DNA of 64,000 nt from contig OY992540.1 in the NCBI GenBank assembly GCA_963921195.1, positions 73,087,337-73,151,336 of the forward strand, written 5' to 3'. The position numbers were made by a program, and so were the translations under genes. Source of the stretch: Pegoplata infirma (Eukaryota > Arthropoda > Insecta > Diptera > Anthomyiidae). Below the pieces are notes generated by a model. The model saw nothing but the letters and a program-made list of their open reading frames with translations. It had not been told where the DNA came from and searched no databases. Position 1 is the stretch's first letter. Each line of letters starts with the position of its first letter. Shown in pieces: positions 44,335 to 55,790 of this stretch.

Positions 44335-45685
44335 TCAAATATATGGGCGTTTAAAAAATACTTTTTTGGCAAAATTGACTTTTAGGCAGTTTTTTTACTT
44401 ACGGAAACCGTAAGTCGTACGAAAAAACTTATAAAAACAAATTATGATAAAATTATGAAGGTTTGAAATTTGAAATTGTTGTTTTAAAAAATTTCGACAA
44501 AAAATTTTGAAAACAATATTGGAATGTCTTTTATTCCTGGAAAGGACATCATGAAAAACAAAATTTTGTATTAAGGTTTAAAAGCCCTTTTAACGCTATA
44601 GGGCAAATCCAGCTCAAACCACACAGCATTCGGATTTGTCACCTTCGATTTAAATAAAATTTGCCAAATATATTAAAAATGGACAGTGTTCCTAAAGTCA
44701 CTACCTTTCTGGCTCCAAAACCTTTCGGTTTTCGAAATATGGCGTCTTGAAAATTGGCAAAAATGTCAAATTTTCAATAAAGTGCGCATACAAAGTCACC
44801 CATAACTTTAAAACTATAAAACCCACAATAACCAAATAGGTACCAATTGAAAGCTGAAAAGATTACCTTTTAAGTGGCATGCACAATTTTTTCTTGTAAC
44901 GAAAGGTCAAAGGTCATATTTCAAGGTCTAATGTTCAAAGACCTATATCTTAAAATCCGATATTTTTAAAATTCTCAAAAAAATATATGATAACAATCAA
45001 GTCTTTCCCTACATTTGTATCAAAATTTCAGGGTGGACACTCAAATGGTTCCAAAGTTACAGAGGAAAACGACCTTGAATTCAAGATTTTCTCTACGAGT
45101 TCATATGCAAAAGCTAACACACACAAAGCAGCATAGCATGCTAGCATGCTGCTAGCAGTAAACAAACAAAGGGACGGACCTAAAAACTGAACCCATTATT
45201 TATTAATATTTCGACCTCCTGAATTTGATTTCACAATCAAAACTGAATTTTATCGTAGGGTTTTCTCTTTTTCTTACAAGGAAAATCTTCAAAGTGAACA
45301 TACGTAATTTCTTTGAAATTTATGCCCATGAACAAATAGACAACAAATATCTAACATCGACCTGTCTGAGCTTATTGGTCTTAATTTAGTTTTAAAGGGT
45401 TAAACGGGAGTCAAAAATGACCGATTTTTAGTAATTTTAACTTTTAGGTACATTGATGTCACTTATATTAGATCCGTTTCATTTGAAAAAAAAAATTTGG
45501 CGTCTGTTTGAGACATTTTATTTGTTGCATAATTGTTTTTGTTAAAAATGTATAGTTTTTGGTAAACTATATAGTTTTTGTAAAACAAATTCATTGTTGG
45601 TACTATTTTCTATTTAAATTAAGCAATCACATGAATTCTTTATTGGCAGTTTTTCTTACAGGTCGGGTTTCATCCGAATTTAAAA

Positions 45686-46806
45686 AAAACAAGTGAGAGT
45701 GTTAAATTCGGCTATGCCGAATCTATGATACCCTCCAATATGTTAAAACATATAAATAATCCAGGGTCGTTTTTTTGTGGGGGGGGGGTTCGGTGGGGGT
45801 GGTGAGGGATACTTTCCCCATCACGATAAATATTAACTAATTTATTTATTATGCTTTTGCCAATTTAGTAAAACCATTTTCTCATTATTTTAATGGTTTT
45901 TTTAAATCCACGCCCACAAAAGGGGGCGGGTAGAAAAAAACTAAATTTTCCGGCCCCTGGGTCTAAGTTCAGGAGTTTAAACCCCTTCTGACATAAAAAG
46001 ATTTCATTTGTTTAACAATAACGGCAAAAAAAGATGTAAAAATGGCGTTTTTTAAGTGGTTTTTTTAGTTTGTTAAAGCTAAGTAAGTTGTTCACCGGTG
46101 AAAAAAAATGTTTCGAAGCATCAATTAATTTGTAGCGAAAATTTTACAGTCATATGTTTGGTTATGTTTTGCGCGTCAGAATACATAAAATAACTTTAAA
46201 TAATATTTTTTGGTAAGTTATGTGATATTATTAATGTTTACAGTCCCAAACACTTATAATTACTTCATTTTAGATCTGAATGCTAAATTTCACCGCTTTT
46301 TAAATGGTCTGTACAATTTAAAAAAATGTTGCTTATAGTGTTGATGCGTATTGATGCAACATATACCGGTTTATTTTGCCGGTTTTTCACCAGTGAACAG
46401 AATACCTCTTCAGCGAAATTTTTACGCCTTTGTAAAGCCAGTGTGAAATTTATGTTTTTTTTATATGGAGTTTGACAGATTTTCACGTGAAAACCGAGCA
46501 ACTTACCCACCTTAAGGGGGAAATTTTTTCCCCCTGGCCCGATTTTGCCCATTTCCGAACTTAACCGGCCTATGAACATTATACATATTCTGACCAATTT
46601 TCAGGGGTCTAGCTCTTTTATTTTGGACTGAATCGTGTTTTATACAGACGGACGGACGGACGGACGGAAATTCATAGAACGACTTAGAATCGATCATAGA
46701 TCAATAATATATATACTTTATAGGGTCCCCGACCGATATTTTTATGCGTTACAAACGGAATGACAAAGTGAGTATACCCCCATACTGTGGTTGGAGGGTA
46801 TAAAAA
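45686..46806 (+). mobile_element. Mini-me type A element carrying a TTAA MITE
   Basis: AACAAGTGAGAGTGTTAAAT, ATTCGGCTATGCCGAAT, ACCCTCCA ... GACGGACGGACGGACGGAC at 46648, ACTTTATAGGGTCCCCGACC and GTGGTTGGAGGGTATAAAAA. It is longer than others because of 46077-46511. Confidence 0.75.
46077..46511. mobile_element. MITE with TTAA duplication
   Basis: 435 bp between TTAA at 46073-46076 and 46512-46515, with inverted ends sharing GTAAGTTGYTC. TTAA duplications are characteristic of piggyBac-like transposases, but the end sequence is not a standard piggyBac one. It is absent from the other mini-me A copies, which show the empty site. Confidence 0.6.
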
Positions 46807-48499
46807 TATCTTTATTAGTGTGTCCAAAATAAAATAAGGCAAAAATTCAAAGAAGTTCGAAACATTAGTGTTTTCATTTCTAAACCATTTTTATACTTGA
46901 TTATATTCTTGTTTATGAGCTTTATTCCGCTTTGAACATACGGTTCCTCCACCCCATTCCTATTTCCCTACAATGGAAGATTATAGGTTTCGAATGAAAC
47001 CGATCTGTTATATGTGGCATCAATATAAAGTACCTAAACTTTAAAATAACTGAAAATGGGTAATTTTTAACCGCGTTTAACCTGAATTTAGGCCGACAAG
47101 CTCAGACTGGTTGATTTTAGATTTATTTTTTCTAGCTTGTGTATAAATTTAAAAGAAATCAGGTAAGTTCACTTTCAAGGACTTTCCTTGTAAAAGAACA
47201 AGAAAACCCCTACAATTTAACTCAAAATACATAAAAAGTATTAAGCCTTGTTCTAGGCCCGCACCTTTGTTTACGACTATGTATATTGTTTTGTTTGTGC
47301 AATATTTTTTATATGAACTCGTAGAAAAAACCTTGCCTTCGAGCACGTTTTCTTCTGTAACTTTGGAACCATATGAGTGTCCACCCTGAAATTTTGATAC
47401 AAATGTAGAGAAAGACTTAATTGTTGTCATATATTTTTTTGAGAATTTTAAAAATATCGGATTTTGAGATATAGGTCTTTGAACATTAGACCTTGAAATA
47501 TGACCTTTGACCTTTCGTTACAAGAAAAAATTGTGCATGCCACTTATAAGGTAATCCTTTCAGCTTTCAAATGGTACCTATTTGGTAATTGTAGGTTTTA
47601 TAGTTTTAAAGTTATGGGTGACTTTGTATGTGCACCTTTTTGAAAATTTTACGTTTTTGCCAATTTTCAAGACGCCATATTTCGAAAACTACAAATTTTT
47701 GGAGCCTGTAAGGTAATCATTTTATGAAAACAACGCATGTGAAATATTTTTTGCGAATTTCATTAAAATCGGAGGTGACAAATCCGAAAATCACAGTTTT
47801 CTGTGCGGTTTGACATGGAATCACCCTATATAAATTTCAGAAAGGTGTTTTTTCGTATTGTTGAGCAATAAATTTTTAAAGTATATTAGATAGCCAAATA
47901 TTTGATTTTTTTCAAAATTTTGGTAAAAAATTATAAATTTAGCTTTATCACAAACTTTGAAAATTTATTGCACGACAATACGAAAAAACACCTCCGTGAA
48001 ATCTTAAAAGCGGCAAAAGGACATTCTAAACTTTAATTAAAAATTTTGGTTTTGGAAAGCCATGGTGCTCTTAACCAAGAACATTCCAATATTCTTTTAA
48101 AAAATTTTTATAAAATTTTTTTGGAAATTATTTTTGTTTCTGAATTTAAAATATGCATAATTTTACCAACAATACTGTCACAGAAAGTTTTTCGTAAAAC
48201 TTAAGGGTTACGTTTAAAAAAACACAATAAAACTGTCTAGAGCCACCTTTTTGATTTTTTGACAAAATTTTTATCATAATCAAATATTTGGCTCTCTAAC
48301 AAATTTTGAAAATGTATTGCTCAACAATACGAAAAAACACCTCTATGAAATTTTAACAGCGTTAAAAGGGGATTCTAAGCTTTAATAAAAATTTTTCTTT
48401 TGGAAATCCATGGTGTCCTTCCCAGGAAAAAAGGACATTCAAATATTGTATTCAAAATTTTTTGTTGAAATTTAAAAAAAAAAAATTTGAAATTTTTTT

Positions 48500-49207
48500 T
48501 GATTTTTAATTTTTTTGTTATTAATTACAATATAACTTGGTTAGCTTATTCATGACAAAAAATTTGATTTTGGTGGGATGAGGCTTTCAGTTCTAAAAAA
48601 TTTTTTTTTTAGAGCTTTTGGGGTCCTTCAGTAAAAATTTAAAAATTTTTTTTTTTTTTAGTTTTGACAAGCAACGGTTTTAGTTGTAATGTTGCTTTTA
48701 ATGGTATATATTCATAAAAAAATATTATTCATATCTGTGACATCTTGATCGTGTATCGAAAAACATCAAAAATGCATTTTTTACCCTTTTTTAGATCACG
48801 ATAAAGATGTCACAGATAGGAATAATATTTTTTTATGAAAATATATCATTAAAAGCAACAATTCAACTAAAACGGTTGCTTGTCAAAACTAAAAAAAAAT
48901 ATTTTTGAAAAAATTTTTACTGTAGGACCCCAAAAGCTCTAAATTTTTTTTTCGAAAAATTTTTTAGAACTGAAAGCCTCATCCCACCAAAATCAAATTT
49001 TTTGTCGTAAATAAGCTAACCAAACAATATAATAATTAATAACAAAAAAATTAAAAATGATTTTTAAGGCCCCGCTCTTTACGGCCCCGTCGCGTAGGGA
49101 AGGCGTGGTCGTAGGGGCGTAAAATTGTTTCTGAGTTATTTTTTAGTCAAAAGGAAAAAAATGAGGGGGTACCGTCTCAACATTTCCAAAATAAGGGACA
49201 CTCTAAT
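48500..49207. mobile_element. Foldback FB-C
   Basis: Palindrome centred near 48770: GATCGTGTATCG / TAGATCACGATAAAGATGTC, CATATCTGTGACATCTT and TTGATTTTGGTGGGATGAGG on both arms. The right side extends through GGCGTGGTCGTAGGGGCGTA to AAATAAGGGACACTCTAAT. The left terminal part is missing. A half copy lies at 57651-58545. Confidence 0.65.
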
Positions 49208-49686
49208 GTCTATATATTAAAAAACTGTCAATATTGTCAAAAAAACGCTTTTTCAAACGCCCATATTTTCCAAAGTATTAATAAAAAAATATGGGTTTTA
49301 ATCATTTATAAAGCTCTATCAAATAACCAAAAGTTAACAAAATCGTTGATTAGTCAGTTAAATTTCTCATGGATTTGCTCATATTTAATTGTTATTTTTG
49401 CAAAAGCATTTTAAGCGTTTTTAATCAATTTTTCAATAAAGTAACCTAACCTTACCCGATTTTATAAAAATTTTAAATTAATATAAACCTTAAAAACATA
49501 CAGCCTTACCATAGAAAAATAAAATATATTTAAAACCTGCTTTTAATTTTATTTCCATACAAATTGTTTTTGTTTTTAAAATCGACTTTCAAAAAATGTA
49601 TTGAAAATTTGAAATTTAAAATAAAACTTTTGTTAAAATAGACTTTTTGTTTTCTTGTGGTGCGGGCCATAATTTTTACGTACCTA

Positions 49687-50173
49687 CCCAGCAAAAATTG
49701 GCATTACTAGTAATGGGTTTTGTAATCCGAAACAGATGTTAATCAGTAGTTACTAATTGAATGAAACACTAATTATTTTAACAAGGGCGTGAGACAAAAA
49801 TAAGTAGTGAAGAGTATGGAGATAAATAAGTAGTTACTGACTCTGATTACTAATAAGGAGTAAAAACCCATTACCAATAAGAAGTAAAATAATTAGTTAA
49901 TTGAAACATTTAAAATTTAACTTGTTTTTACTAAAACTTAAAAATTTCGTAATTTTTATTAAGTTTTTAAGTACTTTTTAAGTTAATTGAATTGTAAAGG
50001 TTAAAAACTGCAAGTGCAAGAAGATATTATTACTTAGAGGTGCTTTTATAACATTTTACTGAGAAGTAGTTACTTTTGGGCTTAAAATAATGTTAATGGT
50101 AATGGGTACTCATTATAAATAATGTACTTGGTGATGATTACTTTTCACAACTCATTACCATGTTTTTGCTGGG
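49687..50173. mobile_element. TIR element, CCCAGCAAAAATT ends
   Basis: 487 bp between TA dinucleotides (49685-49686, 50174-50175). Left CCCAGCAAAAATTGGCATTA, right CATGTTTTTGCTGGG. Internal AGTAATGGGT / ACTCATTACC motifs. Non-coding. Confidence 0.7.
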
Positions 50174-50960
50174 TAGTTTAAATACAATCGGACTATTTTT
50201 GTATGTTTTGTAGCGTTTTTAAGAAAAAGAATGTATGGCAGGACCTTGAATCCTTGCTCCGATTTTAATAAAAATTTATGCACAGGTTGCTAGTTGTATG
50301 TGTATCAGTATGACCACTTTTTTTGCAGATATTTTTGCAGTTAAAATATTTTTTTTCAATTTCAGGACACGTGGGAGGTTGGTGTGTTTTTGTACAGATT
50401 TTTCCAAAAATTCACATATTTCTTTACTAGGTTATTCTAAGAACCAAATTTCAAAAATATCTGACAACTCCTTCTATTTGTGTCCACCTTTTTAATTTTG
50501 CAGACATTATTGTAGTTAAAATAAAGTTTTTCAATTTCAGGACACATGGGAGGTGGGCGTGCCCTTGCATCAACCCACTGTGCCATGGTGCGTACTAGAG
50601 GAGTCAATAGCAGGACCGATAATTTTATTTTTTTCCAAACAAACGTATACTCTATATCCGATTTCTAAAGTTGCTTTCATACAAAATGATGTTTCTTAAA
50701 ATTTGCTCTGCCAAAAGAGTGCCCCTATGTATGACCAACCCATACTATTTTTGAATTCAAACATTTTCTCTCAACTTACCTACCCTCAATCTTTTTTTAA
50801 CCTTTTTCAAATTTCATTTCAGATTTTTTTTTAATTTCACAGAGAATTTTTGATTTTCAATTGAACATTTTTAAACTGCAAAAGAAACTTTTAATAATCA
50901 AATTCCATTTGTTTTGTTTTTTCAAAATTTATTTAAAAATGGTATAGAGTTAAAGGGTAA

Positions 50961-51541
50961 CATGACTTAATCCCCACGGACATAATCCCCATTTCCGTTA
51001 TGGGGATTATGACCAAATTCATTTCGGTCATAATCCCCATAATGGTTGTGGGGACTATGACCGAAAATTATTTGGACATAATTCCAATAAAAAAGGGACA
51101 TAATTCCCAGATTTATGGGTATAATGACCACGTAACAAATGGCCATAATCCAAATTATGGGGATTATGTCTTCTATACTAGTTGGTCATAATCCCCAAAA
51201 TTAAAAGAATTTTTTTTACTTAAAAGTTTTTCTGCGTAGCCGGCCTTTGGCCGGGCTTAGGGATTACAAACTTAATGCATTAAACCCACCCTCTCTGCAC
51301 AAAACGGGGATTATGACCAAAATTGCTTTGGACTTACTCCGCATAATGTGAATGGGGGTTATGACCGAAAAAAATTCGGTCGTAATCCCAACAAGGAACG
51401 GACAAAATCCCCATTGGGATTATGACCGTTTTGAAACGGTCATAGTCCCCACAACTATTATGGGGATTATGACCGAAATGAATTCGGTCATAATCCCCAT
51501 TTCCGTTATGGGGGTAATGTCCGTGGGGATTATGTCCTGTC
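50961..51541. mobile_element. Foldback rich in GGGGATTATGACCG repeats
   Basis: Outer ends TTAATCCCCACGGACATAAT and inverse GACATAATCCCCACGGACAT, followed on both arms by CCGTTATGGGGATTATGACC and CATTTCGGTCATAATCCCCA. At least fourteen copies, direct and inverted, of the GGGGATTATGACC word lie inside. The centre (51230-51300) has a CGTAGCCGGCCTTTGGCCGG hairpin. Non-coding. Confidence 0.75.
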
Positions 51542-52914
51542 ACCGAGTTAGAGAGTGTTACATTTCTAAAGTGATTACCCCTACTATTATTATGTTTAGT
51601 TTAATGTAAAAATTTTAGTGTTTTTAATTTTAAATATATTTTTATAACTAAATTAAAATATTTTTGTTATAATCGAATTATTGTTTTTATTTACAAATTG
51701 TGTTTTTTATTTAACTGTTTATTATCTTTTAAATTCTATTACTTTTTTTTATATTTTTAACAATCACTAACCTAGTTTGTGCTTAAAAATTACTATCCTC
51801 AACATTTTTTTTATTTGACTTTTATTTATTTACTTGTTTATTTTTTATAGAATTTATTTAGTATTTTTTTTATTTATTATTATTTGTTTAATAATTTGTA
51901 TGCATCTCTTAAAGAGTTAACAAAGCAAACATAAAGTTTTTAGTTATATGTTTTATATAAAGTTAGTTTTTAATTATTATTAACAAAGTTTAAAATAAAA
52001 AATATCATATTTTAAGTGAAACTAGTATACTGATGAAACTATTTAAAAATTCTACATAGTTAAAGAAAAAGTTTTTTTGTTTTTGTTTTTAATAAAGTAG
52101 TAAGACGAGCAAACTTTAAGCAAATTTGTTAACACAGAAAAAATTATTTGTATTGATAGTTTATTTCTATTAAAATTGTATCATATTAACAAATAATATA
52201 ATTGAATTAAAAAAAATAGAAAATCAGTTATTTTCTGTTGTTAATACAATTAATATGTTTGTTAATAAGACACATTTTTATTTAAAAAAAAAAACAGCAA
52301 TACAAACTATATTTTCTGTTTTAGCAGAGTTAAATTTAAGAAACTAATTTGAAATTTGGATGACTGAAGTACCAACTGTTACCTTTTAAAATCCGTGTTT
52401 GTTTTAGTAATGAAATTAAAATGAAAAGACGTCAATCTAACAAATTTTCGCTGTCATTTTCGATCATTCATTTTATTAGTAAATAAATTGTTGTGAGGTT
52501 ATAACACATGATATTGCACCGCTTGTGAAATATGACGAATTAGAATTAAAGAAAATCTGAAATTGGTCCCATTGTGGAAGGAACATAATTCTTTAAATTC
52601 ATATTTTTTATTTTTAAATGTTTTGAAAATTATAATGTTTTTGGAAGACTTGTATTATGAAATGTTAGGGACGGATTTTATTGTCCGCACTCATTTGTTT
52701 TTAAAACCTCCTAACTTTAAGGTCTTTGAAGCACTTTTAATCAATTGAATATTTTTTTAAAATGGTACTTTCTTCGAATGTATTTAATGCACAAAAAAAT
52801 TCTTATTACCCAAATTTTTTTTCTAGAGGATCTAAAAAATACGTGGTACAAATTTGAGGACAATCGTATTAAATTTACCAGTTGCACCTGTCGATCAAAA
52901 TTTTGAAAATTAAA
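51542..52914. other. AT-rich stretch, no gene seen
   Basis: An AACACAGAAAAAATTATTTG sequence at 52131 resembles the end of the 30485 element but no partner was found. No coding signal. Confidence 0.4.
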
Positions 52915-54250
52915 CAAAACAAGTGAGTGTTAAATTCGGCTGTGCCGAATCTTTTATATCCTCCAAAATGTAAAAAAAAAAAAAAAAAATTGTCAGAAGC
53001 GTTTTTTTTTGGGAAGAAGGTGATGGGGGTCAGTGGGGAACTTTAAGAGCACCTTCCTATCGCGATAAATATACCAAATGTTACATTTATTCAACAAAAA
53101 TTCAAAAAACATGTAAAAAAAGTGTATATTTTCAGAGGTTGGTTCAGTTGTTCAAGGGGGAACTTTTTTCCCCTTGGCCCGATTTTGCCCATTCACGAAC
53201 TTAACTTGCCTATGAACATGGGACATATTTGTGCCAAACTTCACCTCTTTTATTTTGGACTGCATTGTGTTATCTACGGACACACGGACGGACGGAAAGA
53301 CGGACATTCACAGAATGTCTTAGAATCGATCATGGATCAATAATATATGGGGCATTCCATGTCAAATCGGACACTTTGAAAAATTTGTTTTTTAGATTTT
53401 CCCAATTTGTTTACAGTTTTTAGTACCCTTCGAAAACTCTTTCGAGGTAAATTTTCAGATTTTTTGATGACCCGTTCAAAAGATATCGAATTTTTAAAAA
53501 TTGGTAGTTTGTTCCTTTACTCAAACTTCTTTTACTCATAACTTTTTCAATAATGGTCCAAATTTAAAATTTTTTTTTCTCAAAATTTTTGCTTTTTTAA
53601 GTACTTTTTAAAAAAAATCCCAAAAAATTTTTAAAATCGCTCTAGTATGCGATTTTTAGCTTTTAAAATTTAAATCTAATTTTTGAAAATGTTTGTACTC
53701 TTCGATTTTTTTGAAATTTTTTTGTGTAAAACATCTATCGATTCTACAAATCTACGGATAATGATTATTACTATTTTTTAAAATTTTTTGAAAAAATTTT
53801 ATTGTAATTTTCCAATCTTAAAATCTTTTCTACTGCTCCAATGGTGCGTCATAGAGGGGTGTTTTATAAGACCGGCCCCCATTAATTTTTACGTCTTATC
53901 ATTTCTTTGGAACAAACTAATACCCTATCTCCAATTTCTAAGGGGGCTCCCACACAAAACGACATTTTTTAAAATTTGCTCCAACCGCTCTAACTGCCCT
54001 AATAGTGCCCTTAGAGCAACAAAATGTATGACCGAACCACAATATTTTTTTAGTCCAAACATTTTCTCTGAACACACCTACCCTCTATCTCTAAATTGAG
54101 AAAATCTAAAAAATTTTTTTTCAAAATGTCCGATTTGACATGGAATGCCCCATATATACTTTATGGGGTCTCCGACTGATATTTCGACGCGTTACAAACG
54201 GAATGACAAAGTGAGTATACCCCCATACTGTGGTTGGAGGGTATAAAAAT
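52915..54250 (+). mobile_element. Mini-me type A element split by FB-B
   Basis: AAAACAAGTGAGTGTTAAAT with the hairpin and ATCCTCCA, GACGGACGGAAAGACGGAC at 53288, AATAATATAT to 53348, then the foldback, then ATATATACTTTATGGGGTCT and GTGGTTGGAGGGTATAAAAA. It faces the next copy, tail to tail. Confidence 0.8.
53349..54151. mobile_element. Foldback FB-B, copy 3 (deleted right arm)
   Basis: GGGGCATTCCATGTCAAATC at the left end; inverse at the right end. The left arm is complete through ACACACCTACCCTCTATCT, but most of the right arm is missing, leaving only about 50 bp. It is flanked by ATAT in the TA block of the mini-me. Confidence 0.8.
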
Positions 54251-54269
54251 TGTAAACCGAAAGGGCGGT

Positions 54270-54957
54270 TTTATACCCACCAACCACAGTATGGGGGTAT
54301 ACTCACTTTGTCATTCCGTTTGTAACGCATAGAAATATCGGTCGGGGACCCCATAAAGTATATATATTATTGATATATGATCGATTATAAGTCATTTTAT
54401 GAATGTCCATCCGTCCGTCCGTTCGTCCGTCTGTATAAAGCACGATTCAGTCCAAAATAAAAGAGCGCTAGACTCCTGAAAATTGGCACGAATGTGTCAC
54501 ATAGTCATAGGCCGGTTAAGTACGGAAATGGATAAAATCGGATAAGGGGCAAAAAAGTTCCCCATTAAAGAACTAAAAAAATCCTCTATAAAAACGCCAT
54601 TTTTTATAGCTTTTTTGCATTTTTGTTAAACAAATGAAACCTTTTTATGTCAGAAGGAGTTAAAGTTCATACAGTTAGACCCCGGGGGGCTACAAAATAT
54701 TGTTTTTTTTTTGCCCCGCCCCCTTTTGTGATCGTGGATTAAAAAAAAACATAAAAGTTATGAGAAAATGGTATAACTAAAGTTCAAAAAGCATAATAAA
54801 TAATTTAGTAAACATTTATCGCGTTGGGGAAGGTATCCCCCAGCACCCCCACAGAGCCCCTCCCCAAAAACGCCTCTGAAATTTTTTTATATTTACTTAA
54901 ACATGTTGGAGGGTATCAAAGATTCGGCACAGCCGAATTTAACACTCTCACTTGTTT
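54270..54957 (-). mobile_element. Mini-me type A element
   Basis: TTATACCCACCAACCACAGT, GGGGACCCCATAAAGTATAT, GTCCATCCGTCCGTCCGTTC and the terminal GGCACAGCCGAATTTAACAC with TCTCACTTGTTTT. Separated by 19 bp from the opposite copy ending at 54250. Confidence 0.8.
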
Positions 54958-54999
54958 TTCTTATGTTTAACCCTATGCCAATAACCCTTTCACAGAGCT

Positions 55000-55790
55000 T
55001 TAAACCTAATTTGGGACAAATCCGATCATTTCAACCCGTGACGCCCTTCGATCAAAGTTTTGCTTTTTTACAAAATTTTCACTAAAAACTCTTAGTTTTG
55101 ATCGAGGGCTCCAAGGAACTAAATGGTTCAATTTGGCTCAAAATAAATTTAAATGAACATTTGTCTCCAGTTCTATAAAATAATCAAGGGAAAAAAATGT
55201 TGAGACTTTTTAAAAAAAATTCTTGAACATAGGAAAAAACCACCATTTTAAAATGTTTAGACAAATTTCAAATGGTTATTACTCGACAACCGCTCCACCG
55301 ATTTAAGACATTATTAGATATTCGTATTCAGAATGCCAAAATTAAAAAATCCAAAATTTTGTTGAAAATTTTTCAAAAATGCAAAACTTTGATCGAAGGG
55401 TGTCACGGCTTAAAATGATCGGATTGTGCTTAAATTAAGTTTAAATGAAAGATTGTGTAAAGCTCTATGAAAGGGCCAAGGGTAAGAAATTTTGAGACTT
55501 TTTTTAAAAAATTCCTTGAATGTAGGAAAAACAGCCATTTTTGAAAAATTTCAAATAACGATATCTCAAAAACCGATTGACCGATTATTAAAATTTTTGA
55601 TATTCGTGTTCAGCGCATCAAAATTAATAAGCATGATGTGGCCCAAGACATATTTTTTTTAATTTTTTTTTTTTAATTTTCATAAATCCAAAACTTTGAT
55701 CGCCGGGCGCCACGGATTTAATTTAATCTGATTGACCTCAAATTAGTACCACATAAGTTTTAGGTCTAGACGAATAAAAATTTGCCCTGA
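55000..55790. repeat. Three degenerate ~310-bp tandem units
   Basis: Anchor words repeat at about 55095, 55385 and 55695 (TTTGATCGNNGG then YCAMGG), 55300/55590 (CCGATT) and 55200/55490 (TTGAGACTTTTT). One more copy of the third unit lies at 7075-7190 (AAAACTTTGATCGCCGGG; CACATAAGTTTTAGGTCTAG). Non-coding. Confidence 0.6.

Larger units (their letters stand above)
44601..47826. mobile_element. Foldback FB-D inserted at TATA
   Basis: Left GGGCAAATCCAGCTCAAACC, right inverse GGGTGATTCCATGTCAAACC. The arms share CGGATTTGTCACCTYCGAT, AAGGTCAAAGGTCATATTTC and TTCAGGGTGGACACTC. TATA occurs on each side. The related FB-A copy shows TTAACGCTGTTAAAATTTCA at this point. A mini-me A copy (45686-46806) is nested in it. 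Non-coding. Confidence 0.7.
44335..49381. mobile_element. Foldback FB-A, copy 2, with nested elements
   Basis: The left part (44340-44600) has CGGAAACCGTAAGTCGTACG and GGACATCATG. The right end reads TTAAATTTCTCATGGATTTG then CTCA at 49381, as in the copy ending at 20575. The left terminus is truncated. FB-D (44601-47826) and FB-C (48500-49207) are inserted. Confidence 0.6.

Noticed and set aside
54903..55085. Plus-strand frames starting in mini-me ends (also at 866 and 11130)
   Set aside because: The same peptide appears wherever the ATTCGGC hairpin region is translated; it is repeat sequence, not a gene.
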